Source of the DNA: a virus
Direction: 5' to 3' (one strand)
Virus record (IMG/VR): IMGVR_UViG_3300044797_000318
Coordinates: 62,001 to 126,000 of that record
DNA: 64,000 bases
The position numbers and the translations under genes are program-made. This document shows, piece after piece, positions 57,331 through 64,000 of this stretch. The notes beneath the pieces were generated by a model that saw nothing but the letters and a program-made list of their open reading frames with translations, was not told the origin of the DNA and searched no databases. How positions within the stretch are numbered: position 1 is the stretch's first letter; every line of letters begins with the position of its first letter.

Positions 57331-58826
57331 CTTACTTGCGTCTCAAATTCGATTATATATTTTATGGCGTGTTGCTGATTTGGTCCCGTGGCATGGTAAG
57401 TAATCATTTCATCATTTATAACTCCACCTTGACCGGCTTTTGCCCATACGCTGTGATATGGTTTGATATTGGTGGCATTATAGTAGTGTGAGCCGGTAGC
57501 CATTTTTTGGTTTCCAAAAGCCACATCACATAAAAATAAATAAGCTGTTTTGTTATTTCCCTGTGCCCAATATGACCCCCTAACATCACAGTAATTAATT
57601 GATTTTGACGAAGATGAAGCAAAATAACAGCCATCTCCAAACATACTGCCGGCGTGAATAACTCCAGAAGGACGAATCAAAAGTCCCTTGGTCGTGATAC
57701 CAATCATGTTAGCACGGCGAGTGCCGTGCCAACCTGGCAACACATTAGCCCTTTGGTAAATCTCTTGCAAAGCCTTGGGAACATCAGGGCGTCTCTTGAC
57801 CAAATTAGCATACACTTCGGAAGGAACCCATTTACCGCATTCTTTGGCAATGCGCTGAGCATTCTCAATGAAATTTTTATCTTCACTATGACGATTGACA
57901 CGGAAGATTTTATGAGTTTTGAGCTTGCCTAAACCGCTATGGTTGCTGGCTCGGGTCTCCAAAACCATAGTGTCAATCCATTTCCAAGTAGGATCACTGG
58001 GATCTATGAATTCTAACTCAGCATTGAGTGTGGTATACTGCGAATCCACCGCACTCTTCTTAGAGATAACGGCTTGCACATTTTTCGCATCACTAAACAC
58101 ATCCATAATATCAAAAGCCCGATCGAGCTTATCATCGGTATCCAAACGCAAAGCGTCTGCATCCAATCGACGATAGCCAAAGTTGTGAGGAATATTGGAG
58201 TAATAGAGGTTAGTCAGTTTATTTAGCTCTTGTTGATCTGGCTTGCCGTGGATGAGTTTACGGGCCTCTTCCAAAATATCACGACCTTTGGTTAGCTGAT
58301 CCAAGGAAAGCTGTCCAAGAGGGCATTTGGCTGTGTCTAAGTTCATTTCAATGAACTCTTGCGTGACACCGAACCAAGTTCTAACCAAGTCTTGCACTTC
58401 TGCATGCAACTTACTAACAGTAGCTGGCTCTTCCTTGACCGTCACACCAGCTTTTTTGAGGGCCTCTACAGAGACAGCGGTGTTATCCACCTTAGATTTA
58501 CCTACCTCGGAACCCACATCAGCTCGCACCAGCTTGACTTCTTGATAACCCTTCTTGATTTTAGCTTTGATAATCTTATCAGCTTCTGCCTCCGCATGAG
58601 AAGCCGAATCAGCCATACGATATTCTCGTGCTGCTGTGCCACCTACTCGACCATATTGAGTGAATATACGCGCTTCACCAGTCTTGGCAACTTGCACTTC
58701 AGCGTTGTAATACTTGTTATTGTTATTGATTACATCAGTGAAATTGAGAGTTACCCTCTTAGTCACATCATAATTGTTCGGAAACGCAGGTTCTGAACCT
58801 GCGTCATAAGATTTTAGTGCTGCCAT
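57327..58826 (-). CDS. PARP-type ADP-ribosyltransferase with WGR domain
   Basis: 499 residues. WGR domain at about 35-105 (TQYGRVGG, with Tyr in place of the name-giving Trp). Helical PARP regulatory region about 140-280. Catalytic domain from about 290: His in LPGWHGTRRANMIGI, Tyr in GCYFASSSSKSINYC, Glu in NDEMITYHA, so the H-Y-E triad for NAD binding and poly-ADP-ribose elongation is complete. Uses NAD to ADP-ribosylate proteins or nucleic-acid ends when bound to DNA or RNA breaks. First gene of the PARP/unknown/unknown/macro/NADAR unit. Confidence 0.93.
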   Translation of the reverse strand: MAALKSYDAGSEPAFPNNYDVTKRVTLNFTDVINNNNKYYNAEVQVAKTGEARIFTQYGRVGGTAAREYRMADSASHAEAEADKIIKAKIKKGYQEVKLVRADVGSEVGKSKVDNTAVSVEALKKAGVTVKEEPATVSKLHAEVQDLVRTWFGVTQEFIEMNLDTAKCPLGQLSLDQLTKGRDILEEARKLIHGKPDQQELNKLTNLYYSNIPHNFGYRRLDADALRLDTDDKLDRAFDIMDVFSDAKNVQAVISKKSAVDSQYTTLNAELEFIDPSDPTWKWIDTMVLETRASNHSGLGKLKTHKIFRVNRHSEDKNFIENAQRIAKECGKWVPSEVYANLVKRRPDVPKALQEIYQRANVLPGWHGTRRANMIGITTKGLLIRPSGVIHAGSMFGDGCYFASSSSKSINYCDVRGSYWAQGNNKTAYLFLCDVAFGNQKMATGSHYYNATNIKPYHSVWAKAGQGGVINDEMITYHATGPNQQHAIKYIIEFETQVR

Positions 58827-58938
58827 ATGTCCTCTTATCTTATTCGGATGACTATTATAAGTCAGTTTGATTATTCGATAGACAATCCCGAAGGATTATA
58901 ATTTCTAATACTAATAAACGATCTTTTTCTCGACAAAA

Positions 58939-59193
58939 TCAATTTTCAGGAACAAACTTTATGACGATACTGCCACTCTCATCACCTATGTCATTGAAGG
59001 CGGCAAAAGTGCAAATCATAAGCTTATCCTTATAGGGCCAACAACAGTTGGAACCATCACTATATTGGCCTGAATAACAACTAAGTTGTTGATCTCGACT
59101 TTTATAAAGAAAGCGATGACCAGCAGGTGTCAAAATAAGATTTCCACCACAACTTGTGAGTAATAACAATATAATCAACCAGTAGTATTTCAT
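58939..59193 (-). CDS. Small lipoprotein, 84 aa
   Basis: Signal peptide MKYYWLIILLLLTSCGG with lipobox LTSC. The mature part has a CYSGQYSDGSNCCW cluster that may be disulfide-bonded. Not recognised. Likely exported to the periplasmic face of a membrane. Confidence 0.68.
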   Translation of the reverse strand: MKYYWLIILLLLTSCGGNLILTPAGHRFLYKSRDQQLSCYSGQYSDGSNCCWPYKDKLMICTFAAFNDIGDESGSIVIKFVPEN

Positions 59194-59206
59194 ACTGAGA
59201 AATATA

Positions 59207-59512
59207 TCACTTAGGCTCTCGATGTAAATAGAGGAGCAGTCCGTCTATTATAAGACAGACAGTACCGCCCGTCAAGGCCCAACAGATAGCCCAGCCCAAT
59301 TTATAGGGTTCTTGCGTCAGAAAATAGACCACCAACCCCGCCCAACAGCCAGTGCAGAAATAGCAATCTAATAACTTGAAGATTACCACGCCCACCCACG
59401 GAAGGCGGAATAGAAGATTTCGTAAATGCCCCATCATATTCCAAGGGCCATCCGTCTCTTTGATGGCAAAAGCTAAACCAAAAATAGCTAGCAGGGCAAT
59501 TAGTGTATTCAT
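59207..59512 (-). CDS. Small inner-membrane protein, 101 aa
   Basis: Start at 59512 (ATGA overlap upstream) gives MNTLIALLAIFGLAFAIKE. Three hydrophobic helices, the middle one with CYFCTGCWAGLVVYF, a CxxC pair next to the membrane. Resembles small phage membrane proteins; role unknown. Confidence 0.64.
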   Translation of the reverse strand: MNTLIALLAIFGLAFAIKETDGPWNMMGHLRNLLFRLPWVGVVIFKLLDCYFCTGCWAGLVVYFLTQEPYKLGWAICWALTGGTVCLIIDGLLLYLHREPK

Positions 59513-59742
59513 AATATCTCGCGCAAAAGTTTCAAGATATGTCCGGCATTCTTTCCGTGCCATACCAGACAAGAAGTGTCGATAGCACAAATAGGAATTT
59601 CTTTTTGCTGGACAAGTTTATTCAATTCATTACCGCTAAGTTCTATTCGTAATAGTTTGCCTTGAACATCTGGGAAAACCTGGCCAATAGTAAAAGAATA
59701 ATTGATATCTTGTTTATTGTGATTGGTAAATATTTTCAACAT
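59509..59742 (-). CDS. Hypothetical protein, 77 aa
   Basis: MLKIFTNHNKQDINYSFTIG, a small alpha/beta protein. Ends AGHILKLLREIL. Not recognised. Coupled by ATGA to the membrane-protein gene. Confidence 0.58.
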   Translation of the reverse strand: MLKIFTNHNKQDINYSFTIGQVFPDVQGKLLRIELSGNELNKLVQQKEIPICAIDTSCLVWHGKNAGHILKLLREIL

Positions 59743-59745
59743 TGT

Positions 59746-60345
59746 TCATTCTAAATAAAAATAAGGAGCTCCCGTATATCGTCTAATATAAGCTAACAAT
59801 CTCAATGAAGCTTGCAAATTATATTGCGATATCAATGATAAGGCTTGTTGAGCTATTTCCATAGGAAACAGATTGGGCTCAAAGACAATATCTAACTGAT
59901 TGCTGGCAATGGTAGCAGCAAACCCAGCATCTACAATAGTTCCCGTATCCAAACGATAACCTACCGCATCCAAATTGAAGAAAACGGTTTGTGGCAGTAT
60001 GTTGAGGCTAGCTTCCTGAGCAAAAGTATTACTTTGGATAATAGCCCAAGTAGCATCCAAGTTCCAAATAGTAAATTGTGTGCCACTGATGGAAAACTGA
60101 TAACCCGTCACATTGTTTTGATTGAGCTGAACACCATCATATGTGCTAAACACATACAAAGAACTGGCTGGACAATCTATTACAATATTGATATTGGCGG
60201 GACTTTCACCATAATACCACTCTCGAACGGCTGATCCAAGAATAAGGACAGTCCCTAAACTATTGACTATGGTAAATAGTTGAGCAATTTGAGGGTCTGC
60301 CTGTAAAGCAGTTAGACTATTTTGGACAACCGTAGATAAAGTCAT
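59746..60345 (-). CDS. Nucleotidyltransferase-like protein, probably inactive
   Basis: 199 residues. VLILGSAVREWYYGESPANI then NIVIDCP resembles the GxxVRDxLLGxxxxDID head of poly(A) polymerase/CCA-adding enzymes, but the first catalytic Asp is replaced by Asn. The C-terminal LSLISQYNLQASLRLLAYIRR matches the helical neck. May bind nucleotides or RNA without catalysis. Overlaps the upstream gene by ATGA. Confidence 0.5.
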   Translation of the reverse strand: MTLSTVVQNSLTALQADPQIAQLFTIVNSLGTVLILGSAVREWYYGESPANINIVIDCPASSLYVFSTYDGVQLNQNNVTGYQFSISGTQFTIWNLDATWAIIQSNTFAQEASLNILPQTVFFNLDAVGYRLDTGTIVDAGFAATIASNQLDIVFEPNLFPMEIAQQALSLISQYNLQASLRLLAYIRRYTGAPYFYLE

Positions 60346-60788
60346 CTATGTCCGCCATGACCACCGTGGCCACCACCTACACGACCACCGCCATGGAAAC
60401 CACCGCCACCATGAAATCCACCACGACCACCATTCCAATGAGCGCCATAATGACCACCTCGATACCCTCGGTAAAAACCATGACCGTGATAGAAGCCGCC
60501 ATAACGAGCTACATAACCAGGATAATAACCTCGAAACCAGGCATTATTGTAAAAATAGAAACCACCCCCAGCCCAAATATGGAAATATGAATCCCAATAG
60601 ACAACGCCCGCACTGGTAACATAATACGAAGTATCGCAAACTTCTCTTTCACCATAAGCGTTTTCATCAATGAAACAACCATAGCTAACCTGTGGTGCCA
60701 CTGGATCGGCGTATGCTACGCTTTCTACACAGCCCATCAAGCCAAACAAACTAAGGCACGTCATCAAACTAAATAGTAACTTCTTCAT
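60342..60788 (-). CDS. Gly/His/Tyr-rich secreted lipoprotein
   Basis: 148 residues. Signal peptide with lipobox LMGC (Cys about 20). Residues 60-105 are rich in Tyr, Phe and Gly; the last 45 are almost only Gly and His with Arg (repeats of GGFHGGG and GGHGGH), which may bind metals or form a flexible coat. ATG at 60788 has GAGG upstream. Confidence 0.7.
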   Translation of the reverse strand: MKKLLFSLMTCLSLFGLMGCVESVAYADPVAPQVSYGCFIDENAYGEREVCDTSYYVTSAGVVYWDSYFHIWAGGGFYFYNNAWFRGYYPGYVARYGGFYHGHGFYRGYRGGHYGAHWNGGRGGFHGGGGFHGGGRVGGGHGGHGGHR

Positions 60789-60802
60789 AGGAAACCTCTT
60801 CA

Positions 60803-61603
60803 TCAAATATAAATCAAATCTTTATCCGAAACATGTAGATAAGAACCTTTGCCTACCCTACATTCCGCATTACGTGCAATTTGGACGGTCATCGACTCGT
60901 GAGTATGACCGCTTAGAACACACATGTGTCTTTTCTTATGCTTTTCCATTACCTTTTCCAGCTCCACACCTAAACTACAATTGATGTGGTAAGGAGCCCA
61001 AAAGGCTTCGCTAAATATTCCTTTGGCACGATTGGCTTCTGCGTGAGACGGAAAATGCGTCATTACATACACCATCTTATATCCATCCAAAGCTTCTTCT
61101 AGTCTAAGGGCCAAAGTTTGAGCACTCTTCTTTGCCATCTCCCTCATCAGCTCCAAACGAGCCTTCATATTGGGAAGTTGTCGGAATTCTTTGACTAAAA
61201 ACCAGTCAAAAGTATATTTTATGTATTCAGGGTTACCTATTCCAGCATCATACCAACCTTCCGTTCCAATGAGTGCCGTTCGTTCATTGAGAGGGACAAT
61301 CCCTGCATCGGTCATCCAAATTAGATTTTTATATTGAACACATAACTGACGAATGCCGGCATGAACTTTCTCGAAAGAAGAGAACCATAATTCGTGATTG
61401 CCATGCACAAAATAGAGGGGGCGCCCAATGCGTTTGCCCAAAAACTCTAAATCGGAGAGGAAAGTAGGCCCTTCGGAAATATCACCCGTCAAAAATACTC
61501 CATGAGGGTGTTGATCCAGAATAGTATTGAGTAACTTATAACGCCCAAATATCTTGATATGCGGGTCGGTTATCCATACATATCGTTTTCTTTTAGAGAT
61601 CAT
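60803..61603 (-). CDS. Calcineurin-like metallophosphoesterase
   Basis: 266 residues. WITDPHIKIFGR, LTGDISEGP, VHGNHELWF, MTHFPSHAEA and VLSGHTHES are the metal-binding blocks. Third phosphatase-type gene in the window. Substrate unknown. Lies just downstream of the DNA ligase gene. Confidence 0.9.
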   Translation of the reverse strand: MISKRKRYVWITDPHIKIFGRYKLLNTILDQHPHGVFLTGDISEGPTFLSDLEFLGKRIGRPLYFVHGNHELWFSSFEKVHAGIRQLCVQYKNLIWMTDAGIVPLNERTALIGTEGWYDAGIGNPEYIKYTFDWFLVKEFRQLPNMKARLELMREMAKKSAQTLALRLEEALDGYKMVYVMTHFPSHAEANRAKGIFSEAFWAPYHINCSLGVELEKVMEKHKKRHMCVLSGHTHESMTVQIARNAECRVGKGSYLHVSDKDLIYI

Positions 61604-61629
61604 ATATAATTACTCAATTATGAATAGCT

Positions 61630-63501
61630 TTATGCAATCAAATCTAAAAATTGCGTTTCATTGATAAGGGCCGTTCCCATTTTACGGGCGGCCTGTGCTT
61701 TACTACTGGTAGATTGTGGATCGGCAATTATCAGATAACTAAGATTTTTACCAACGCTGTTTTTTACCTCTCCACCATTCTCTGTAATCATTTTTTCAAT
61801 TTCTGCACGCTTGATTGAAAGCGTTCCCGTTACTGCAAAACTTTTACCACTCAATTTACCATTGATAATTTCTTTGATCTTGACACCATTGACAAGTAAG
61901 TCGAGAATAAGTTGCTGATTATTTTTGAGGCCATCAGCTAAAAATTGCGCTTTCACCGGCCCCACCCCAGATACTTGCTCGAATTGTGCGGCTCCTAACT
62001 GCCCAAACTTTTCTAATGTGTTGCAGCCATCTTTCATTATTGCTTTTATTGTTGATTGTCCTATGGTAGGTATTGATAAACCGCCCAGAAGCACTTCCAG
62101 AGGAACTTCTTTGGCTGCCCACAGGTTGTCATAGCACTTCTGCGCTGACTTCTTACCCATACGATCGATATCGGCCAGCTGATCTACTGTCAGAGTATAA
62201 AGATCAGCCACCGTCATGACCTTACCAGTTTGCACCAGCTTCTCTATCAGAGTGTCTCCCCATTCTAAGATATTGATTTCTTTGATCCAATTTTTGATGT
62301 GACCAATCACTTGGGAAATACACTTGTTAGTATTGAGGCAAACAAGGTTCTCACCCTGAAATACTACTTGATCACCACAATCAGGGCAATCCGTAGGTGG
62401 CTCAGCAATGGTTCCAGTGCCTTTGACTAACTCCTCAATACGGGGGATGACGTCATTAGCACGGGCTACCAGCACCTTAGCACCGATATCCAATCCCAAC
62501 TCTTCGATATAACCAATGTTATACAAGCTGGCACGAGTAACAGTAGCACCTACTAACACTACTGGATCCACTACTGCCACAGGGGTCAATCGACCACTAT
62601 TGCCCACTTGCCAAATGATATCTCGAATTACACTCTCACGAGTTTCATTATCAAACTTGAAAGCCATAGCTCCCAGAGGTCGGAGGTCTTTATCACCCAA
62701 AGCCATCTGCTTATCAAAGTCATTGATGCGAACTACCAAACCATCGATATCATAGTTGAGCAAATCGCGCTCAGTGTCTTGATAAGTGCGCCAGTGTGTA
62801 TTGACATCATCGATATTCTTGAAAGTCCAATAAGAGGGAACGCTAATATTGTTGTCTTTCATCCACTCGAACTGATCCTCTTCTGAGGAAAAATCCAGAT
62901 CGCCCAATACTTGATAGAAAAGAATATTGAGTTTATCAACCCCCACTCCATCCAAACGCTTGGAAACACCCGAAGCAGCATTGCGCGGATTAGCCTTTTC
63001 AGGGAAATCCTGCTTCCAGACCGATTTCTGCATAATGATTTCACCACGAAGAGAACCATTGAAATCAGTATTGAGGTCATTATTGACCCCACCCATACGA
63101 GTCACATTGACAGTAATATCCTCACCAGTGATACCATCACCTCGGGTAATAGCCTGCACTAGCTTACCATGCTCATACACTACTTCGATAGAGATACCAT
63201 CCAACTTTTGAGTGACGAACCAGGACTGACAATTCTTATCCTTGGCCCAATCAGCCATCTCAGTAGGGGTATTGACTTTGTTGAGAGAGCCCATTGGGAT
63301 CTGGTGCTTAGCTTTCTGCCATTCAGAAGGCCCCACAGGGGCTCCCACAGCTGTCAAAGCAGGATGATTAGCATCCAAAGTGCGCAGCTCATCTGACCAA
63401 GCATCAAAGACGCTGTCTTTTATCTTTGTCTCACCATTATAGTAATCATTACGAGCCTGCGTAATCTTATCCGCTAACTCTTGAATACGAACTTTCGACA
63501 T
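61630..63501 (-). CDS. ligA: NAD-dependent DNA ligase LigA
   Basis: 623 residues, somewhat shorter than bacterial LigA. Domain Ia (YYNGETKIKDSVFDAWSDEL), adenylation domain with Lys99 in TQKLDGISIEV, OB fold, zinc finger (CPDC...C...C), helix-hairpin-helix region (LGAAQFEQVSGVGPVKAQFL) and C-terminal BRCT (SGKSFAVTGTLSIKRAEIE). Seals DNA nicks and consumes NAD. Promoter at 63584-63611. Confidence 0.96.
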   Translation of the reverse strand: MSKVRIQELADKITQARNDYYNGETKIKDSVFDAWSDELRTLDANHPALTAVGAPVGPSEWQKAKHQIPMGSLNKVNTPTEMADWAKDKNCQSWFVTQKLDGISIEVVYEHGKLVQAITRGDGITGEDITVNVTRMGGVNNDLNTDFNGSLRGEIIMQKSVWKQDFPEKANPRNAASGVSKRLDGVGVDKLNILFYQVLGDLDFSSEEDQFEWMKDNNISVPSYWTFKNIDDVNTHWRTYQDTERDLLNYDIDGLVVRINDFDKQMALGDKDLRPLGAMAFKFDNETRESVIRDIIWQVGNSGRLTPVAVVDPVVLVGATVTRASLYNIGYIEELGLDIGAKVLVARANDVIPRIEELVKGTGTIAEPPTDCPDCGDQVVFQGENLVCLNTNKCISQVIGHIKNWIKEINILEWGDTLIEKLVQTGKVMTVADLYTLTVDQLADIDRMGKKSAQKCYDNLWAAKEVPLEVLLGGLSIPTIGQSTIKAIMKDGCNTLEKFGQLGAAQFEQVSGVGPVKAQFLADGLKNNQQLILDLLVNGVKIKEIINGKLSGKSFAVTGTLSIKRAEIEKMITENGGEVKNSVGKNLSYLIIADPQSTSSKAQAARKMGTALINETQFLDLIA

Positions 63502-63583
63502 TCTATCACCTTTTTTGACTTGGGTAAATGCGATCGAGGTAAAGATTTGAGGGAAGACGCACCACTCCCACCAGCACCTCTAC

Positions 63584-63611
63584 ATCGTAAGGCTGCGGTG
63601 CAGCTTGTCAA
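63584..63611 (-). promoter_or_regulatory. Sigma70-type promoter of ligA
   Basis: Minus strand TTGACA, 16 bases, TACGAT. The -35 box overlaps the stop of the small gene at 63608. GC-rich spacer. Confidence 0.72.
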
Positions 63612-63739
63612 GAATGCCGTAATTTATTAAATTGCTTAGTGTCGGCTTTTCGTCGTTTATCAAAAAAAGCGCGCACAGTACTAAAAATTGTCAATACTCC
63701 GGATCCAACACTAATTACTTCTATTATTTCTATAACCAT
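63608..63739 (-). CDS. Small membrane protein, 43 aa
   Basis: MVIEIIEVISVGSGVLTIFS, one membrane helix, then a basic tail (FFDKRRKADTKQFNKLRH). No clear ribosome-binding site. Has its own promoter at 63797-63824, which supports it. Function unknown. Confidence 0.5.
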   Translation of the reverse strand: MVIEIIEVISVGSGVLTIFSTVRAFFDKRRKADTKQFNKLRHS

Positions 63740-63796
63740 TTTATCATCAATAAGTCCTACGCCCAATAGCACACCCCCTCTTGCCGGAACCGCCCC

Positions 63797-63824
63797 ATTG
63801 TAGATGTTGAAATTAGTAAGTCAA
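63797..63824 (-). promoter_or_regulatory. Sigma70-type promoter
   Basis: Minus strand TTGACT, 16 bases, TACAAT, about 58 bases upstream of the small membrane gene. Confidence 0.65.
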
Positions 63825-63846
63825 GCTGAACCGAAAATTTATTATT

Positions 63847-64000
63847 TTACCTTCTTTTGGCCGGCTTCTTCTTGATTTCACCAGCTAGTCTAAGGATAAC
63901 GAAAGGTGGTGCAACCCCAGCTGAGAAAGTGGCAGCTGCGGAGAGAGCTATATTGAGCCTATCTTCTGGCTTCATTTTCTCCGTAGCAAACATAGCACCT
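63847..64000 (-). CDS. C-terminal part of a hypothetical protein (cut by window edge)
   Basis: About 50 residues visible, ending with a hydrophobic stretch (LSAAATFSAGVAPPFVIL) and a basic tail EIKKKPAKRR. An in-frame ATG near 63990 could be the start, or the gene continues beyond the window. Not recognised. Confidence 0.45.
   Translation of the reverse strand, partial: GAMFATEKMKPEDRLNIALSAAATFSAGVAPPFVILRLAGEIKKKPAKRR

Noticed and set aside
59746-60345. Active CCA-adding enzyme
   Set aside because: The first catalytic Asp of the nucleotidyltransferase motif is Asn and the body is too short; all tRNAs here already encode CCA.
1-64000. Bacterial chromosome or prophage instead of a phage genome
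   Set aside because: No ribosomal, core metabolic or integrase genes; rIIA/rIIB, T4-type Pnkp and Rnl1, homing genes and tRNA arrays fit a lytic large phage.
1-64000. CRISPR arrays
   Set aside because: No regularly spaced direct repeats were seen; the only close repeats are protein-level (Gly/His and Asp/Pro tracts) and the tandem gene copies.

Overview
This window looks like part of a large (jumbo) tailed-phage genome infecting a Gram-negative host. Diagnostic genes are a T4-type rIIA/rIIB pair, a T4-type polynucleotide kinase/phosphatase, a T4 Rnl1-type RNA ligase, at least 14 tRNA genes, a phage-borne tmRNA, and about ten homing endonucleases of three families (GIY-YIG, HNH, LAGLIDADG). 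Genes are short, tightly packed and often joined by 4-base ATGA overlaps. No capsid, tail, terminase, polymerase or integrase gene lies here, so this is accessory and early territory. Several secreted proteins carry lipoprotein signals and one is an OmpA-type protein, which is the reason for inferring a Gram-negative host. The DNA is AT-rich. All family names come from reading motifs by eye; no database search was run.

Layout. 1-6.8 kb (minus strand): quinolinate synthase NadA (cut by the edge), small zinc-ribbon proteins, an amber-suppressor tRNA (anticodon CUA) directly behind a Pth2-like peptidyl-tRNA hydrolase gene that itself has an in-frame TAG at codon 4, an HD-domain protein, a tmRNA, three Thr tRNAs, a Thg1-like protein and an IscU scaffold. 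6.8-20.9 kb (plus strand): a glycan operon with glycosyltransferases, methyltransferases, a PglD-like acyltransferase, a DegT aminotransferase and a GDP-mannose dehydratase/GDP-fucose synthase pair. 20.9-36.5 kb (mostly minus): nucleic-acid and RNA-repair genes (Rnl1, an Rnl2-like ligase, Pnkp, an RlaP-type nucleotidyltransferase, a DEDD exonuclease), phosphatases, a metzincin protease, a MoxR ATPase and two A-type Fe-S carriers. 36.5-45.9 kb: rIIB/rIIA and a MoxR-VWA module. 45.9-50.2 kb: tRNA arrays (Arg, Glu, His, Leu) around a DNA-binding protein gene with a second in-frame TAG. 50.2-64 kb: OmpA and lipoproteins, a SLOG protein with a frameshift, a kinase-like protein, an ADP-ribose island (NADAR, macro domain, PARP with a WGR domain), a metallophosphoesterase and NAD-dependent DNA ligase.

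How the parts may work together. Three themes recur. Translation control: suppressor tRNA, two genes with internal amber codons, Pth2, tmRNA and 13 other tRNAs. RNA repair: Pnkp, two ligases, RlaP and Thg1-like protein, a set expected to restore cleaved tRNAs. NAD/ADP-ribose metabolism: NadA makes an NAD precursor using a 4Fe-4S cluster, the phage carries its own IscU and two A-type carriers, and NAD is spent by LigA and PARP while macro and NADAR proteins act on ADP-ribose products. A recurring promoter, TTGAC(A/G/T) or a close variant, exactly 16 bases, then a TATATT-like -10, precedes tRNA arrays, rIIA, MoxR, ligase and other units.
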